A stretch of 64,000 nt of DNA from Microcosmobacter mediterraneus (GCF_031846265.1 NZ_JAVRIA010000004.1:186001-250000); one strand, 5' to 3'. Shown: positions 46,801 through 55,155, numbered from the stretch's first letter. Numbers and translations are program-made. Notes: generated by a model not told the origin, from the sequence alone.

Positions 46801-49043
46801 CTTGTCTGAAAATTGATATTATCTAAACTATACTCGTAACCAGAAGGAACATCTAAAACAGTAATTGATCCAAGTGTTGTACAAACTATATCTGTAGCAA
46901 TTACAGAAGGATCTAATACATTCTGATAAACATTGAAATAAAACTGTACAAAACATCCACCAGAGAAATTTACAGTTAATCTAAATTGTCCAGATGTATT
47001 GGCTGTGTAATCAGGTCCTGTAGCTATTTCATTCCATGTGCAAGAGGTATCTTCATTGGCACAATCTGGATTAGTTACAGCTGTACAACTAGACTCATCT
47101 AATTGTTCCCAAATTATAGATGTTGCACTAGAAATATTAGTTTCAATATCTCTAAAATCGTCTGCACCACAAAGGAAAATATTTGGCAATAATTTTCCAT
47201 CATTAGGACAAGTTACTACCTCATCTGCAAATGGAATTACTGGGTTTGTGATTGTGCCTCCAAATAATTCAACATTATAAACTTGTTCAATAGACTGGCA
47301 AGGTGCAATAGCTGTGTTGAAAGAATAGTATGTTCCTGTTGCTGTAACAGTAATCGTTTGTGTATTTCCAATTACTGGAAAACCAGAAGGGCTTGTAGAC
47401 CATGAATACGAATCGTAACCATTTGCTGCAGTCAATTCTACACTATCACCACATAAGACAATTTCTTCTTCAAAAGTACAATCAAGATCTGCTAAAAAGT
47501 TTGTGGCCTGTGGTGATAATAAACAACCTGTATTACTATTTATACTTGGATCGTCAGTGATTTGAAAGGTTGGATTATAAAATCCATTATAGGTTGCAAA
47601 GGCTTGGTTATTAATTATATTAGAACAAGCATCTGCCAGGTCATTACAAGTATCGACGACTTGTGCTTCAATCCTAATTTCATACATAGGATCATTTTCT
47701 TCAACTAAATAGTCTTCAATATCAAAAATAAGCTCGCGAGTTACTGGATCATAACTCGATACTGTAACACCTGCTGGTAATACTAAATCTGTTGGGTAAT
47801 CAAAAATAATGTTTACAGGAAGTACATCTCTTATTTGAAAATTAGTAGCATTATCGTTTCCTGTATTTTGAAATCCAATAACATAATTTAGAGTTGAACC
47901 AAGTCCAACAGTTTGGCCTCCAATATCATTTCCTGCGTCATCTTCTACAATTTTTGTAAGTACAATATTGGGTTCAATAATTTCAACTGCAAAAGCAAAG
48001 AAATAAGGAAAGTAAGTATCTCCACTAGTCTCTAAAGTAATCACTCCAGAGGTAGCATCATTTGCTATAACAGAATTTCCTGGGTTAGGAATAGCCATAA
48101 CACCTGTATCAAAACCTAGAGTATTAGTACTATTTGGTGCTCTATTGTTTACAGGAGTAGCACTTAATTGCGTTACTGAGCTATTAAAGAAGTTATCAAC
48201 TGGTCTATCTACAGTAGATAAATTTACACCATTTAATAACAATTGATCACCTACAATAGGACTATCACCTTCTAATGTTGCAAATGCAAAATTGGCTCTA
48301 ACTGGAGCAGGAGCAGGGATAGTTCTAAAACCATCTACAGGTATATCTAAAGATGTATTTCCTCCAGGTACACTGATGGCACTAAAACCATCAAAACTTG
48401 TAATAGATTTTCCAGGAAGCGTGGGATCTTCATATACTATAAACAAAGACCAACCTGCAGATTGACCTGTTCCATTATAAGGGTTGAACGTTGCTGTTTC
48501 ACCTGTAGCAGATGAAACATTAGCTACTGTGTAAGTACCTAAATCGGTACCTAGACTTGTAACAATGTCTGTTATATCGGCAAAGCAAGCATAAGAAAAA
48601 CTATCTCCACCATCTACCGTTGTTCCATTTGCATCATAAATTACAGTACCTGTAATATCATTATATCCTCCTACTGGACCTCGCAACTTTATCTCTTCTA
48701 TAGGAGCAGTTCCTGGATTGACTGCGCCCCAATATAAACCAGCATAAATAATTCTGTAACAGTTAGGGTTTGGAATTACTAAATCTGCACTAGAAGAACT
48801 AAACGTAGTAGCATCTGAATCAATATCTATATACTGCATATCTACATTATGATTGTATACAGAGTTATCGTTAAAAGCATTGTTGTCTGGCCCAAGAATA
48901 TTATTACCAATAAGTACAATATCACCTTTTAAATCTCGATCAAACCTTGGTGTAAAAGGCTCATAATTTTGTGCGTTAATTTGTAGGCCAAAACATAATA
49001 GCAAGAAGATTATGGCAATTTTAGAAAATGTAGGTCTTTTCAT
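40833..49043 (-). CDS. sprB: Giant SprB-like gliding/surface adhesin with type IX sorting domain
   Basis: 2736 residues. Signal peptide (LLCFGLQINAQ); an N-terminal globular region to about residue 360; a DUF11-like repeat (NIVLTKIVEDDAGNDIGGQT); a cysteine-containing domain near 540-720; then roughly twenty SprB-type repeats of 85-95 residues, each with a pattern like 'CNGxxDGSI...GGTxPYTYSI...LxxGTYTxTVxDxxGC'. The C-terminal 90 residues (CIPNYFSPNGDGTTDTWSPG ... YDWDGRYNGTELPTGDYWY type pattern) are a type B T9SS sorting domain. SprB is the mobile surface adhesin of gliding; F. johnsoniae SprB is over 6000 residues, so this is a shorter version. Repeats also make the gene recombination-prone. 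Confidence 0.88.
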   Translation of the reverse strand: MKRPTFSKIAIIFLLLCFGLQINAQNYEPFTPRFDRDLKGDIVLIGNNILGPDNNAFNDNSVYNHNVDMQYIDIDSDATTFSSSSADLVIPNPNCYRIIYAGLYWGAVNPGTAPIEEIKLRGPVGGYNDITGTVIYDANGTTVDGGDSFSYACFADITDIVTSLGTDLGTYTVANVSSATGETATFNPYNGTGQSAGWSLFIVYEDPTLPGKSITSFDGFSAISVPGGNTSLDIPVDGFRTIPAPAPVRANFAFATLEGDSPIVGDQLLLNGVNLSTVDRPVDNFFNSSVTQLSATPVNNRAPNSTNTLGFDTGVMAIPNPGNSVIANDATSGVITLETSGDTYFPYFFAFAVEIIEPNIVLTKIVEDDAGNDIGGQTVGLGSTLNYVIGFQNTGNDNATNFQIRDVLPVNIIFDYPTDLVLPAGVTVSSYDPVTRELIFDIEDYLVEENDPMYEIRIEAQVVDTCNDLADACSNIINNQAFATYNGFYNPTFQITDDPSINSNTGCLLSPQATNFLADLDCTFEEEIVLCGDSVELTAANGYDSYSWSTSPSGFPVIGNTQTITVTATGTYYSFNTAIAPCQSIEQVYNVELFGGTITNPVIPFADEVVTCPNDGKLLPNIFLCGADDFRDIETNISSATSIIWEQLDESSCTAVTNPDCANEDTSCTWNEIATGPDYTANTSGQFRLTVNFSGGCFVQFYFNVYQNVLDPSVIATDIVCTTLGSITVLDVPSGYEYSLDNINFQTSNVFSVSSAGLYTVYIRQIGIPTNPCVFRVPDVLIRERDFTVSTTILQPLCFGDKGSIQLAANDVDPQYWFTISQGGTIVNSVGPITENTYIFENLNPGAYTATVQTEDGCLYSENIDIAEPPQLTVTAAVTIPLTCAEGEITVYPQGGTPPYFYFVNGSTDFQTVPEIVVTMPGTYDITVLDANNCSANTTITVDDISTPEYTVDVTDIPCSGDTGLITINVTATNGFTLEYSIDGGTTFTNSNVFSGLTEADYDVVVQYSLGGAICDSTPETVTISTATVISGTAELTSNFTCNGNGTITVTGVTGGDAPYTYSIDGVNFQVSNIFNGLTNGTYTITIRDANDCTAITNDITIDPLNPPTDLEFNNPPVTCPTNTTTATITNTVGGFGILEYQIIAPTAFATAYQTSTIFSGLEPGTYTFQVRDENDCTYTESYTIDPITAPTVNAVLTQDLNCTSSPDAILTGTITGTAPFTYAVSIDGASYTDLGATATPFTYTTATDGTYQFQITDANGCVAESSIITVNPLSLPDISAVVQSQSILCNGDSNGAIDITIDTSVGTPPFVINVNNNTTGTDYGTQTSSLSAGNYTITITDANACTTTETININEPDPIVVDYNTVDITCGPGGISQGSIIINSVIGGTAPYNYFVTGTNNYSNSELNATGSTSVSFNVVDFGLYQINVVDANGCSVLEQDVLVASPPTDLDINVTATVDCATGGQAVVSIGSSLPSAGPFHFSIYQGPISVYPNPPGSWIPEDSVGSQSATFNGLIPGVTYTFIVYDESTLCSYYEPATTPVPTNSTLTLSAVSSNNITCTGSADGNVSFTINSIYTSSVNVDYEIFDALSLNSTGITGSAVVPANGSLSVTDLGPLPFGNYFVSVTETSGANSGCGVVTIPFNITESAILLDVAVTIDQNANCNTNSGVISAVAQNGTAPYQYQITTTATAPLATDTGWNTTSTFNADAGDYYVHVLDAYGCIVSSPVVVLPMDQTPVISATTNNPCTLTDGDFEIDVTLDTTGTPPYSFSIDGGAFQTQSAPFTISNLFAGIHTIEIQDINGCGNLVSVDIPEPLSISPTINTDPSCNDDDGEIAVATLGGSGTFTYTISPNPASISLTGNVFSGVPSGIYTITITDTVTLCSEDVTVSLAEAIPPTLTAVGTSLICFGDNSGSIDLTVNNYNGAYTYEVFNASGTSLTGLVNVNTSTNPITINGLPAGNLTITITETEAPFCSASTTTIISSPTDTLVLDATETSNVTCDNNQGTITAIASGGWGNYQYELTGDATVPFSSNGTFTNLSAGNYTVNVIDDQGCIDSISLTLTEPGPIDATFTTSANTLACFGDQNGSITVTNVTGGQGVDYIYTLNTISPTVSTSGPQTFNVFNNLSAGTYSITVSDGNACILTSVDISIAEPTPIAANLIAATSQTCLTDATLTLSASGGTGTYSYSNDSSFSTVIGTFSTSTTFSVTPGTYQYYVRDANGCITNVSNSITVEPLLDLEINLQSINPTINCAGDNTGSIVANAQGGLGNYIYTLEDTSGTPIPATQNSPGVFTELVAGTYVVTVESGDCNEDSAPITITEPTAPLDVDFSVTEITCSGNDDGILDIIAIGGTGVIKYAISPQLNQFFETSTFENLAAGTYTVIVQDELGCYITFDFTIDDPEQIILSIVPNSLIEETCEGESNGEFSIDISGGTLPYSVSLDNYDGPYTTGGATQTVFDFTNLIGGDHSVFVRDAQGCESEWNITFPGPITINPTLDIEYLCENNSLINTVTVTVDESITDLSEVDYALNGGDFQTSNVFTNVVPGTDHYIEVRHITGCIVITEFFDIEDYTPLSLLLEQGQDPGEFTANVTGGIGTYQFTMNDEDYGTTNVFVVTEEGTYTVVVTDESGCQAEAIITIDIVGPCIPNYFSPNGDGTTDTWSPGCIEDFPNLTFDIFDRYGRKVATYRAGEYWDGRYNGTELPTGDYWYVVRTNDSLLDKEYVGHFTLYR

Positions 49044-49112
49044 GATAATTAGTTTTTATTAATTCTACATTTAGTTTTGGGCGATAACTAAAAATAGAAT
49101 TAGCCTTAGTTG

Positions 49113-51554
49113 TTAGTTTTCAATTTTTATTAGTGACATGTTAGTATTGTATGGATTATTTCCTTTTGATTTTAATGCGTCATTAGCTGAATTGATATCG
49201 TTGAATTTTACATAATAGATATAGTATTTACTGGTGTTAACATCATAAAAGAAATCTATGTTTGTTACACCTGAAGCATATACCTGTTTTACAAATTCAT
49301 CTCTTTTAGATTTATCTGTATGAACAGCAAGTACTAGATAGTAGCCATTATCTATATTGTTAATATTCTTTAAAATAGATATGTTATTACTTTGTGTTTC
49401 TCCAAAATCTAAATCAGAAGTTTTTAAAGGATTCCCATCTATAGATGTTGTTTGTTTTATGTTTTGTAAAGCTGCTCTATCTTGTGCATAACGCTCTTCT
49501 TCATTATCAAAAGCAGCACGTTTAATTCTACGTCGTTTCTCAAATTCTGTAGCAACTCTAATTTCTTCTAATCTCTTATCTAAATTAGTGCGTGTTAATA
49601 GGGCTTTAGCTTGCTCAGCATTTATCTCTTTTATTTTCTTCTTATAGAATAAATAGACTTCACTGTTTGTAATAGTGTCTGCTTCAAACAAACGATCATA
49701 TAAAGCCATTAATTCTTCTAATTTGGTATTTCGATCTTTAATTACAATATCTAAATCTGCTTTAATAGCGTTTAATTTATTATTCTCAGCAGTGATACTT
49801 TTAAATGGTTTTGGCTCTACAGCAATACCTTGCTCACTTAGATCGTTCTCTTCTTTTAAGTCTTTTAAATCTTGGTTTTTGATTTTAACGATATCATTAA
49901 ACTCTTTTAATAAGTTATTCTGAGCTTGTTTTGAATTTTCTGCATCTTTAGCTAATGCCAATAATGCTTTTCCATCTTCATCTTTAGGATTAGATATTAA
50001 TTCTTTTTTTGCTTCTTGCTCAGCCAATAACTTAGCTTGTGCTTCAGCTTCCTCTTTTGCTTTTTGTTCTGCTAGTAATTTAGCTTGTGCTTCAGCTTCC
50101 TCTTTTGCTTCTTGTTCAGCCAATAGCTTAGCTTGTGCTTCAGCTTCCTCTTTTGCTTTTTGCTCAGCTAATAGTTTTGCTTGCGCTTCAGCTTCCTCTT
50201 TTGCTTTTTGTTCTGCTAGTAATTTAGCTTGTGCTTCGGCTTCCTCTTTAGCTTCTTGCTCAGCTAGTAATTTAGCTTGTGCTTCAGCTTCCTCTTTTGC
50301 TTTTTGTTCAGCCAATTGTTTAGCTTGTGCTTCGGCTTCCTCTTTTGCTTTTTGCTCAGCTAATAGTTTTGCTTGCGCTTCAGCTTCCTCTTTTGCTTCA
50401 GTTTTTTCTGCATTTGCTTTTTGTTCTTTTGCTATACTAGCCTCAGCCTCTTTTTTGGCTTTTAGTTTAGCATCTCGTTCTGCTTTTTGTTGAGCAGCTA
50501 GTAATCTATTTTCTTCAATTTGTGCTTTTCGCACTTCTGCTAATTTTTTATTAGCCTCTATTTGTTCTTTAGATAGTTTAGGTTTTCTATTATTACCTGA
50601 TAATAATCCTGCTACTTCATCTTCACTGCTGTAATCATAACGTTTATTTGTTTTAAAGCGATAAGCCAAAGTAATATCATGAGATGGTCCAAAATTGGTT
50701 AAATCACCAAGACCTTTTTCAAAATTATATTCTATAGCAAACTGCTCTGTAATATTAAGTCCAAGACCTCCTGAAATACCAAATACATTATTATAACCAA
50801 CTTGAGCCCAAATACCTTTTGGTACAGTAACCATTGCTAATGCTGAAATTATAGTTTCATCTTTTCTAAATTCTGATCGTAATAAACCAGAGAATTTGCT
50901 CTCATCAAAAAAACCTGCACTATCCATGTAACCTGTATACATGATATGACCTTGGATACCTTGTTGAGGATTGTCTTCAATCATGGTTGAGTTTTGAATA
51001 TTGTATACGACGAGATTGTTTACTGATACACCAAAATCAAAAAATTCTGTTCCAAAATTAATTCCAGGATTTAATGTAAGTAAGAAGTTTTCAGGCACAT
51101 TTTGAAATGATGGATCATCAAAATTTGTGATTACGTTTGAGGTATTAATACCACTTTTATAAGCACCAATATTAACACCAAAAGTAAGGTTGTTATCTGT
51201 TGCTAGTCTTGCGTTATAAGCAAAGTTAAGAACACCACCAAAAGTGGTTAATACACCATAATTTTGTTGAAAAAATCCAACTCCAGCACCTATGTTTTCA
51301 GCAAAGCGACCTGAAAAACTTGCCAAATATGTATTTGGAGCGTCATTAAACTGAACCCATTCTCGCTTATTATAAACACTAATAAATTTAGTTTGTTCTC
51401 TTACAAAACTAAAGGTTGGGTTAATGACATAACGATTAAAAGTTAACGAGTTTCTTACAGGAAGGTTAAGCGAAACCACAGCATCCTCTTCTTGAGAATA
51501 GATAAACTGTATTGAACAGATAGATAATAATAATATGAGTAGTATAGTTTTCAT
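49113..51554 (-). CDS. sprD: SprD-like protein: PorP/SprF barrel, charged repeat and SPOR-like end
   Basis: 813 residues in four parts. Signal peptide (CSIQFIYSQ); a PorP/SprF-type barrel to about residue 305 (SLTFNRYVINPTFSFVREQT ... FGPSHDITLAYRFKT); an Ala/Glu/Lys-rich helical region containing eight 16-residue repeats of the KEEAEAQAKLLAEQKA type, then more coiled-coil to about 690; and a C-terminal domain resembling SPOR (NGYYLVLAVHTDKSKRDEFV, then TNIDFFYDVNTSKYYIYYVKF), which would bind peptidoglycan. Position between SprC-like and SprB genes matches the sprCDBF order of F. johnsoniae. It could bridge the outer membrane to the cell wall; that role is inferred. Confidence 0.75.
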   Translation of the reverse strand: MKTILLILLLSICSIQFIYSQEEDAVVSLNLPVRNSLTFNRYVINPTFSFVREQTKFISVYNKREWVQFNDAPNTYLASFSGRFAENIGAGVGFFQQNYGVLTTFGGVLNFAYNARLATDNNLTFGVNIGAYKSGINTSNVITNFDDPSFQNVPENFLLTLNPGINFGTEFFDFGVSVNNLVVYNIQNSTMIEDNPQQGIQGHIMYTGYMDSAGFFDESKFSGLLRSEFRKDETIISALAMVTVPKGIWAQVGYNNVFGISGGLGLNITEQFAIEYNFEKGLGDLTNFGPSHDITLAYRFKTNKRYDYSSEDEVAGLLSGNNRKPKLSKEQIEANKKLAEVRKAQIEENRLLAAQQKAERDAKLKAKKEAEASIAKEQKANAEKTEAKEEAEAQAKLLAEQKAKEEAEAQAKQLAEQKAKEEAEAQAKLLAEQEAKEEAEAQAKLLAEQKAKEEAEAQAKLLAEQKAKEEAEAQAKLLAEQEAKEEAEAQAKLLAEQKAKEEAEAQAKLLAEQEAKKELISNPKDEDGKALLALAKDAENSKQAQNNLLKEFNDIVKIKNQDLKDLKEENDLSEQGIAVEPKPFKSITAENNKLNAIKADLDIVIKDRNTKLEELMALYDRLFEADTITNSEVYLFYKKKIKEINAEQAKALLTRTNLDKRLEEIRVATEFEKRRRIKRAAFDNEEERYAQDRAALQNIKQTTSIDGNPLKTSDLDFGETQSNNISILKNINNIDNGYYLVLAVHTDKSKRDEFVKQVYASGVTNIDFFYDVNTSKYYIYYVKFNDINSANDALKSKGNNPYNTNMSLIKIEN
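50010..50393 (-). repeat. Eight tandem 48-bp units inside the sprD-like gene
   Basis: Eight in-frame copies of a 48-bp unit (384 bp) encode KEEAEAQAK(L/Q)LAEQ(K/E)A. Copies differ mostly at silent positions and at K/E in the second-last residue. Copy number is likely to vary between strains and to confuse short-read assembly. Confidence 0.9.
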
Positions 51555-51555
51555 A

Positions 51556-53019
51556 TTATTTAACTACTGTGATTGAGCCTTTTTTAGTATCACCTTCTTG
51601 TGTTGTTATTATATAGTAATAGACTTGGTTAATATTTGACAAATTCAAATCTTCTTCAGGCCAGTTATTTAAGTAATCGTTGGTTTGCATTATTACTTTT
51701 CCACGATTAGTCATGATCATAACTTCAGTGTTAGTTCCGCTTATATATTGTATCGGAATAACCCAAGTATCGTTTATGCCATCACCATTTGGACTTATTA
51801 CATTTGGTATTTTAGCCACATCTGGAAAAGGATCCATTGCTTCTTCTATGGTGAATAATAATTCTCTAGAGCCTGTGCAACCAACAGTTTCTGTAATAAC
51901 AACTTTATAGTCGCCAAATTCAGATGCTTCATAAGTGTCTTGATTAGCTCCAGAAATTAACTGTCCATTTAAGAACCATTCAAACTCAGGGCTAATGGCA
52001 TCTGTTGTTATAATAATGTCTACAGACTCACCATCCTCAATAGTTGTAATATCATCTACATTAATATCACTATTAAATAACTCACTCATAAGATCTATTG
52101 AACCTGAAGCTGTACAATCAACTAAATCTACAATCACATCAAATACACCAGATTCATTAGTCTGATACATTTGATTTGTTGCACCTTCAATGAGTTCACC
52201 ATCCTTATACCATTGGTAGCTATTACCACCAATAGTACTCAATGTTGTAAGTCCTTGTTCTGGGCAATATGGATTTCCTAAGCTAGAAACAATAGTTGCA
52301 TTGGCTTCACCAGCAACAGCCTCACTAATAGTAACTCGATTAGAAAATGAATTAGACGTACAAGTACCATAATTAGTTTCTACAAAATAAGTGCCTTCAT
52401 CACTAACCAAAAGACTTGATCCTTCAGCAACAAAAACTGAAGTTGTTGGACCTGTTTCTTTATACCAATTATAGGTTAACGATGGATAGTTTAATGGAGA
52501 ATCATTAGTTCCGTTGCCTGGATTATCTATAGTTAATAGATAACTTCCTCCAGTACAATATGCTCCAGTAGATACTAAATTATTGATGGTAAATGGAGAA
52601 TCTTGTAATTTATAATATGCAGCAAAGGCTGATGAACCAGCACTGGTTGCAACAGGTGCAGTACTTTTAATTCGTATTCTGTAATTTTCACCAGCTGTTG
52701 TTTCTGGTATTGAAAAATTTAAAGTAGCAGGAGAAGAGGTAATCACTCCAGCTGCTGAAGTATAAACCACAGTACTATTTGAAAAATCACCATCAGCATC
52801 AGACATTTCTATGATAAATTGATTTGATGCTTCTACAACTGTATCTGGTGAAAACACAAAAGTTGTGCTGTAAGTATTAAAAGACTCACTAGCACAAGCT
52901 TGACTAAAACCTAAATTTGGTGTTCCAATAACGATTTGAGCATTTACTTTATGTATACTCAAATAGAGCAAAAAGTAAATGCTTATAATTATGGTATTAG
53001 CAAGTTTTGAATGAAACAT
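51556..53019 (-). CDS. sprC: SprC-like secreted protein with type B T9SS sorting domain
   Basis: 487 residues. Signal peptide ending HKVNAQ; three or so immunoglobulin/PKD-like beta domains with paired cysteines (for example TGAYCTGGSYLLTID, YFVETNYGTCTSNS, NPYCPEQGLTTLSTIG); and a C-terminal sorting domain of the gliding-associated (CHU_C/type B) kind: NVISPNGDGINDTWVIP to a final KKGSITVVK. Such proteins are exported by the type IX system and attached to the cell surface. Length and position (directly upstream of sprD-like, one base gap) match SprC of F. johnsoniae. Confidence 0.75.
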   Translation of the reverse strand: MFHSKLANTIIISIYFLLYLSIHKVNAQIVIGTPNLGFSQACASESFNTYSTTFVFSPDTVVEASNQFIIEMSDADGDFSNSTVVYTSAAGVITSSPATLNFSIPETTAGENYRIRIKSTAPVATSAGSSAFAAYYKLQDSPFTINNLVSTGAYCTGGSYLLTIDNPGNGTNDSPLNYPSLTYNWYKETGPTTSVFVAEGSSLLVSDEGTYFVETNYGTCTSNSFSNRVTISEAVAGEANATIVSSLGNPYCPEQGLTTLSTIGGNSYQWYKDGELIEGATNQMYQTNESGVFDVIVDLVDCTASGSIDLMSELFNSDINVDDITTIEDGESVDIIITTDAISPEFEWFLNGQLISGANQDTYEASEFGDYKVVITETVGCTGSRELLFTIEEAMDPFPDVAKIPNVISPNGDGINDTWVIPIQYISGTNTEVMIMTNRGKVIMQTNDYLNNWPEEDLNLSNINQVYYYIITTQEGDTKKGSITVVK

Positions 53020-53085
53020 TTAGGTTAAGTATTTTTTTCTATAAGCTTTTTATATAAAGATTTAGGGTGTAATGATTAATGATAA

Positions 53086-54402
53086 TTAGTCGTCATCATC
53101 GTCAATAAGATCGTTAGATGCAATAATTCTGTTAATACGAAGTCTAAAATCTGGGCGTTTAGAATTGTGAGAATCTATAAATGTTTCAGAGTCTGGCCCT
53201 TTTGAGTAAACATTATCAAAGGCTCTACTACCATACCAGCTTTCTAGGTCATCATTATTGCTAAATCCTTTTCTAAATATATTGCCTTTGCAATTGTTAA
53301 AATATGTACGTGTAAAACTTATCTTATTAAGATTTTCGTTGTTTATTTTAATTTTAGAATCAAAAATAACAGCAGGATTAAATCCAGAAATCACACTTTT
53401 ATCAATAGAGAAAGACGTGTCATTTCCAACATAAATTGCTTCATTTACTAAGCCAATTTTAATATCGTTTTCTAAATCTGAACTAAGATTGATTAAAGTT
53501 AAGTTTTCAGCTTCGACATTGGTCTGCTTTTTAGTAAGGTCTGCATCTTCAATATCTTCATAGGCGTTTACCATAATGCATCTAGAAACATCAGAGCCAG
53601 ATACATAAGGTGATCTTATTGCCAAAGAATTAATTAAATTGCATTGTGTACCATAGTTAAATTCATAATCATTGTTATTAGATTTATACGATATTAATCG
53701 TTCTAAAATAACATTTCCACCTAAGACGTTAAACGAGTTGCCTTCGCAGTAACTAACCATTATATTTTCTACAATGGTTTGCTGACCAACTCCTGCTAAT
53801 GTTAGAGCGTTAAAGTAGCCATAAGATTTAGTTCGTTTTCCAGCATATTCTATCCTAACATATCTAAAAATACCAGAATCACTTTCAATATTTTCACCAC
53901 CATAACTGATGCTTTCAAAATCTGAAGGACGTAAACCATAGTTTAAAGATGCTTCGTTTCCAAATTTGCTTGTAGGAGCATCACCAAGAATAAATATTCC
54001 GCCCCAATCTCCTGGCTTCTTTACACTTCTACTAGAAGTAAAAATGATTGGATCAGTGTGTGTACCATCTGCTATGATTTTAGAATCTTTACTTATCGTC
54101 AAAGATCCTTTAGTTTTAAAGTCTCCGATAATTACAGTTCCAGGCTCAATAGTTAAAGTTGTGCTATCTGTAACAAAAACATCACCTAGAAGGAGGTAGA
54201 TGTCTCTTTTGTAAAGCTTAGTGTCTTTTGTGATATCACCACTCAAAATCTGAGTAGGTTTCCCGTACTCAACTTTGTTTGGTTTAAACTCTGTCCATGG
54301 ATTTAACCAATTGTTGTAACCAATTATTCCTTTTTCTTGCTGTGAGAAAGAATAACTACAAACAAGGGTGAATACTAACGTTAGAAGCGTAAATTTTTTC
54401 AT
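53086..54402 (-). CDS. Secreted right-handed beta-helix protein at the head of the spr locus
   Basis: About 438 residues, ATG at 54402 (MKKFTLLTLVFTLVCSYSFSQ, signal peptide). The mature part has the repeating short-strand pattern of a right-handed beta-helix (TTLTIEPGTVIIGDFKTKGS, then SKIIADGTHTDPIIFTSSR, GDWGGIFILGD and FRYVRIEYAGKRTKSYGY). The acidic end is DLIDDDDD; no type A/B sorting domain is evident. Homologues in Flavobacteriia are generally uncharacterised or misnamed. Preceded by a strong promoter and followed after 66 bases by sprC with no promoter of its own visible, so it probably leads the operon. Confidence 0.75.
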   Translation of the reverse strand: MKKFTLLTLVFTLVCSYSFSQQEKGIIGYNNWLNPWTEFKPNKVEYGKPTQILSGDITKDTKLYKRDIYLLLGDVFVTDSTTLTIEPGTVIIGDFKTKGSLTISKDSKIIADGTHTDPIIFTSSRSVKKPGDWGGIFILGDAPTSKFGNEASLNYGLRPSDFESISYGGENIESDSGIFRYVRIEYAGKRTKSYGYFNALTLAGVGQQTIVENIMVSYCEGNSFNVLGGNVILERLISYKSNNNDYEFNYGTQCNLINSLAIRSPYVSGSDVSRCIMVNAYEDIEDADLTKKQTNVEAENLTLINLSSDLENDIKIGLVNEAIYVGNDTSFSIDKSVISGFNPAVIFDSKIKINNENLNKISFTRTYFNNCKGNIFRKGFSNNDDLESWYGSRAFDNVYSKGPDSETFIDSHNSKRPDFRLRINRIIASNDLIDDDDD

Positions 54403-54452
54403 CGTAGTTAAGTTATTATAGTTTAGATAAGTGGGCACTTATTTATTTATAT

Positions 54453-54484
54453 CAAACATAAGTACTTACCTTATGAAATGCAAA
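54453..54484 (-). promoter_or_regulatory. Consensus promoter of the beta-helix/spr operon
   Basis: Minus strand: TTTG (plus 54481-54484), 20 bases, TATGTTTG (plus 54453-54460); both boxes match the Bacteroidota consensus. Transcription would start about 45 bases before the ATG at 54402 and may extend through sprCDBF. Confidence 0.6.
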
Positions 54485-54610
54485 TAATATCGATGAAATA
54501 CACTATATTAATATCAAAAATAGAAAATTCTTACAAAAATGAGCCAATGACTAAGTGGAAATTAAGAGATTATTGTATACTATAAAAAACACTAATAGAT
54601 AAACAGCATA

Positions 54611-54644
54611 AAAAAAACCTCGATATAAGACATATCGAGGTTTT
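54611..54644 (-). terminator. Terminator downstream of the 54673 gene
   Basis: AAAACCTCGATAT / ATATCGAGGTTTT, a perfect 13-bp stem (54614-54626 with 54632-54644) with a 5-base loop. On the minus strand it is followed by a long T-run, a strong intrinsic terminator. Confidence 0.85.
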
Positions 54645-54672
54645 ACAACTAACTAATAAGACTAACAACTAA

Positions 54673-55125
54673 CTAATCTGTTTTGTAATCATTGTAAGTA
54701 TGCAATGATTTTAAGGTTTCCTCATAAAATAATATGGCAGCAATTAAATCGCCAGTATCAGAATAAGGTAATATTTTCTCTTGAAAAGCTATGGTGCTAT
54801 CAAAATATTCAACTGAAGCTTTTCGGTTTTCTTGTAATGCTTTTTTATTGTCTTTTGTAACAGGTATACCTAAAGATTCCATAGTTATACCAGGTTTGGT
54901 TGCAAAAGCAATATTTGGAAGGATATTTACAATAACTTCTATTCGTTCACTATATAGTTGAAGTAATTCTCCTTTAGTCTTTTTATTTAATTCGTCGTGG
55001 TTGTGGTATTTTGAAATATTTACTTTACCACTAATCATGTTGATAGGATCTTTTTTCTTTTGTGAAAAAACAGTGCTACATGTTAATGTTAAAATGAGAG
55101 TAAATAAAGTAAGTTTTGTCTTCAT
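54673..55125 (-). CDS. Secreted hypothetical protein
   Basis: About 150 residues, ATG at 55125 (MKTKLTLFTLILTLTCSTVFSQ, signal peptide). The mature part is lysine-rich and probably helical (ISKYHNHDELNKKTKGELLQ, then YFDSTIAFQEKILPYSDTG). No catalytic motif is visible and I do not recognise the family. It has its own promoter and a strong terminator, so it is a stand-alone unit. Confidence 0.65.
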   Translation of the reverse strand: MKTKLTLFTLILTLTCSTVFSQKKKDPINMISGKVNISKYHNHDELNKKTKGELLQLYSERIEVIVNILPNIAFATKPGITMESLGIPVTKDNKKALQENRKASVEYFDSTIAFQEKILPYSDTGDLIAAILFYEETLKSLHTYNDYKTD

Positions 55126-55155
55126 TATTAAAGTTTTTAGTAGATGTTGGGTGAA

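Noticed and set aside
50010..50393. Regular 48-bp repeats considered as a CRISPR array
   Set aside because: The units are contiguous without spacers, in frame within a coding gene, and encode a repeated peptide.
54645..54677. Direct repeat ACAACTAACTAAT (two copies, 20-base step) near the 54673 gene end
   Set aside because: Low-complexity sequence overlapping the stop codon; no sign of function beyond the nearby terminator.
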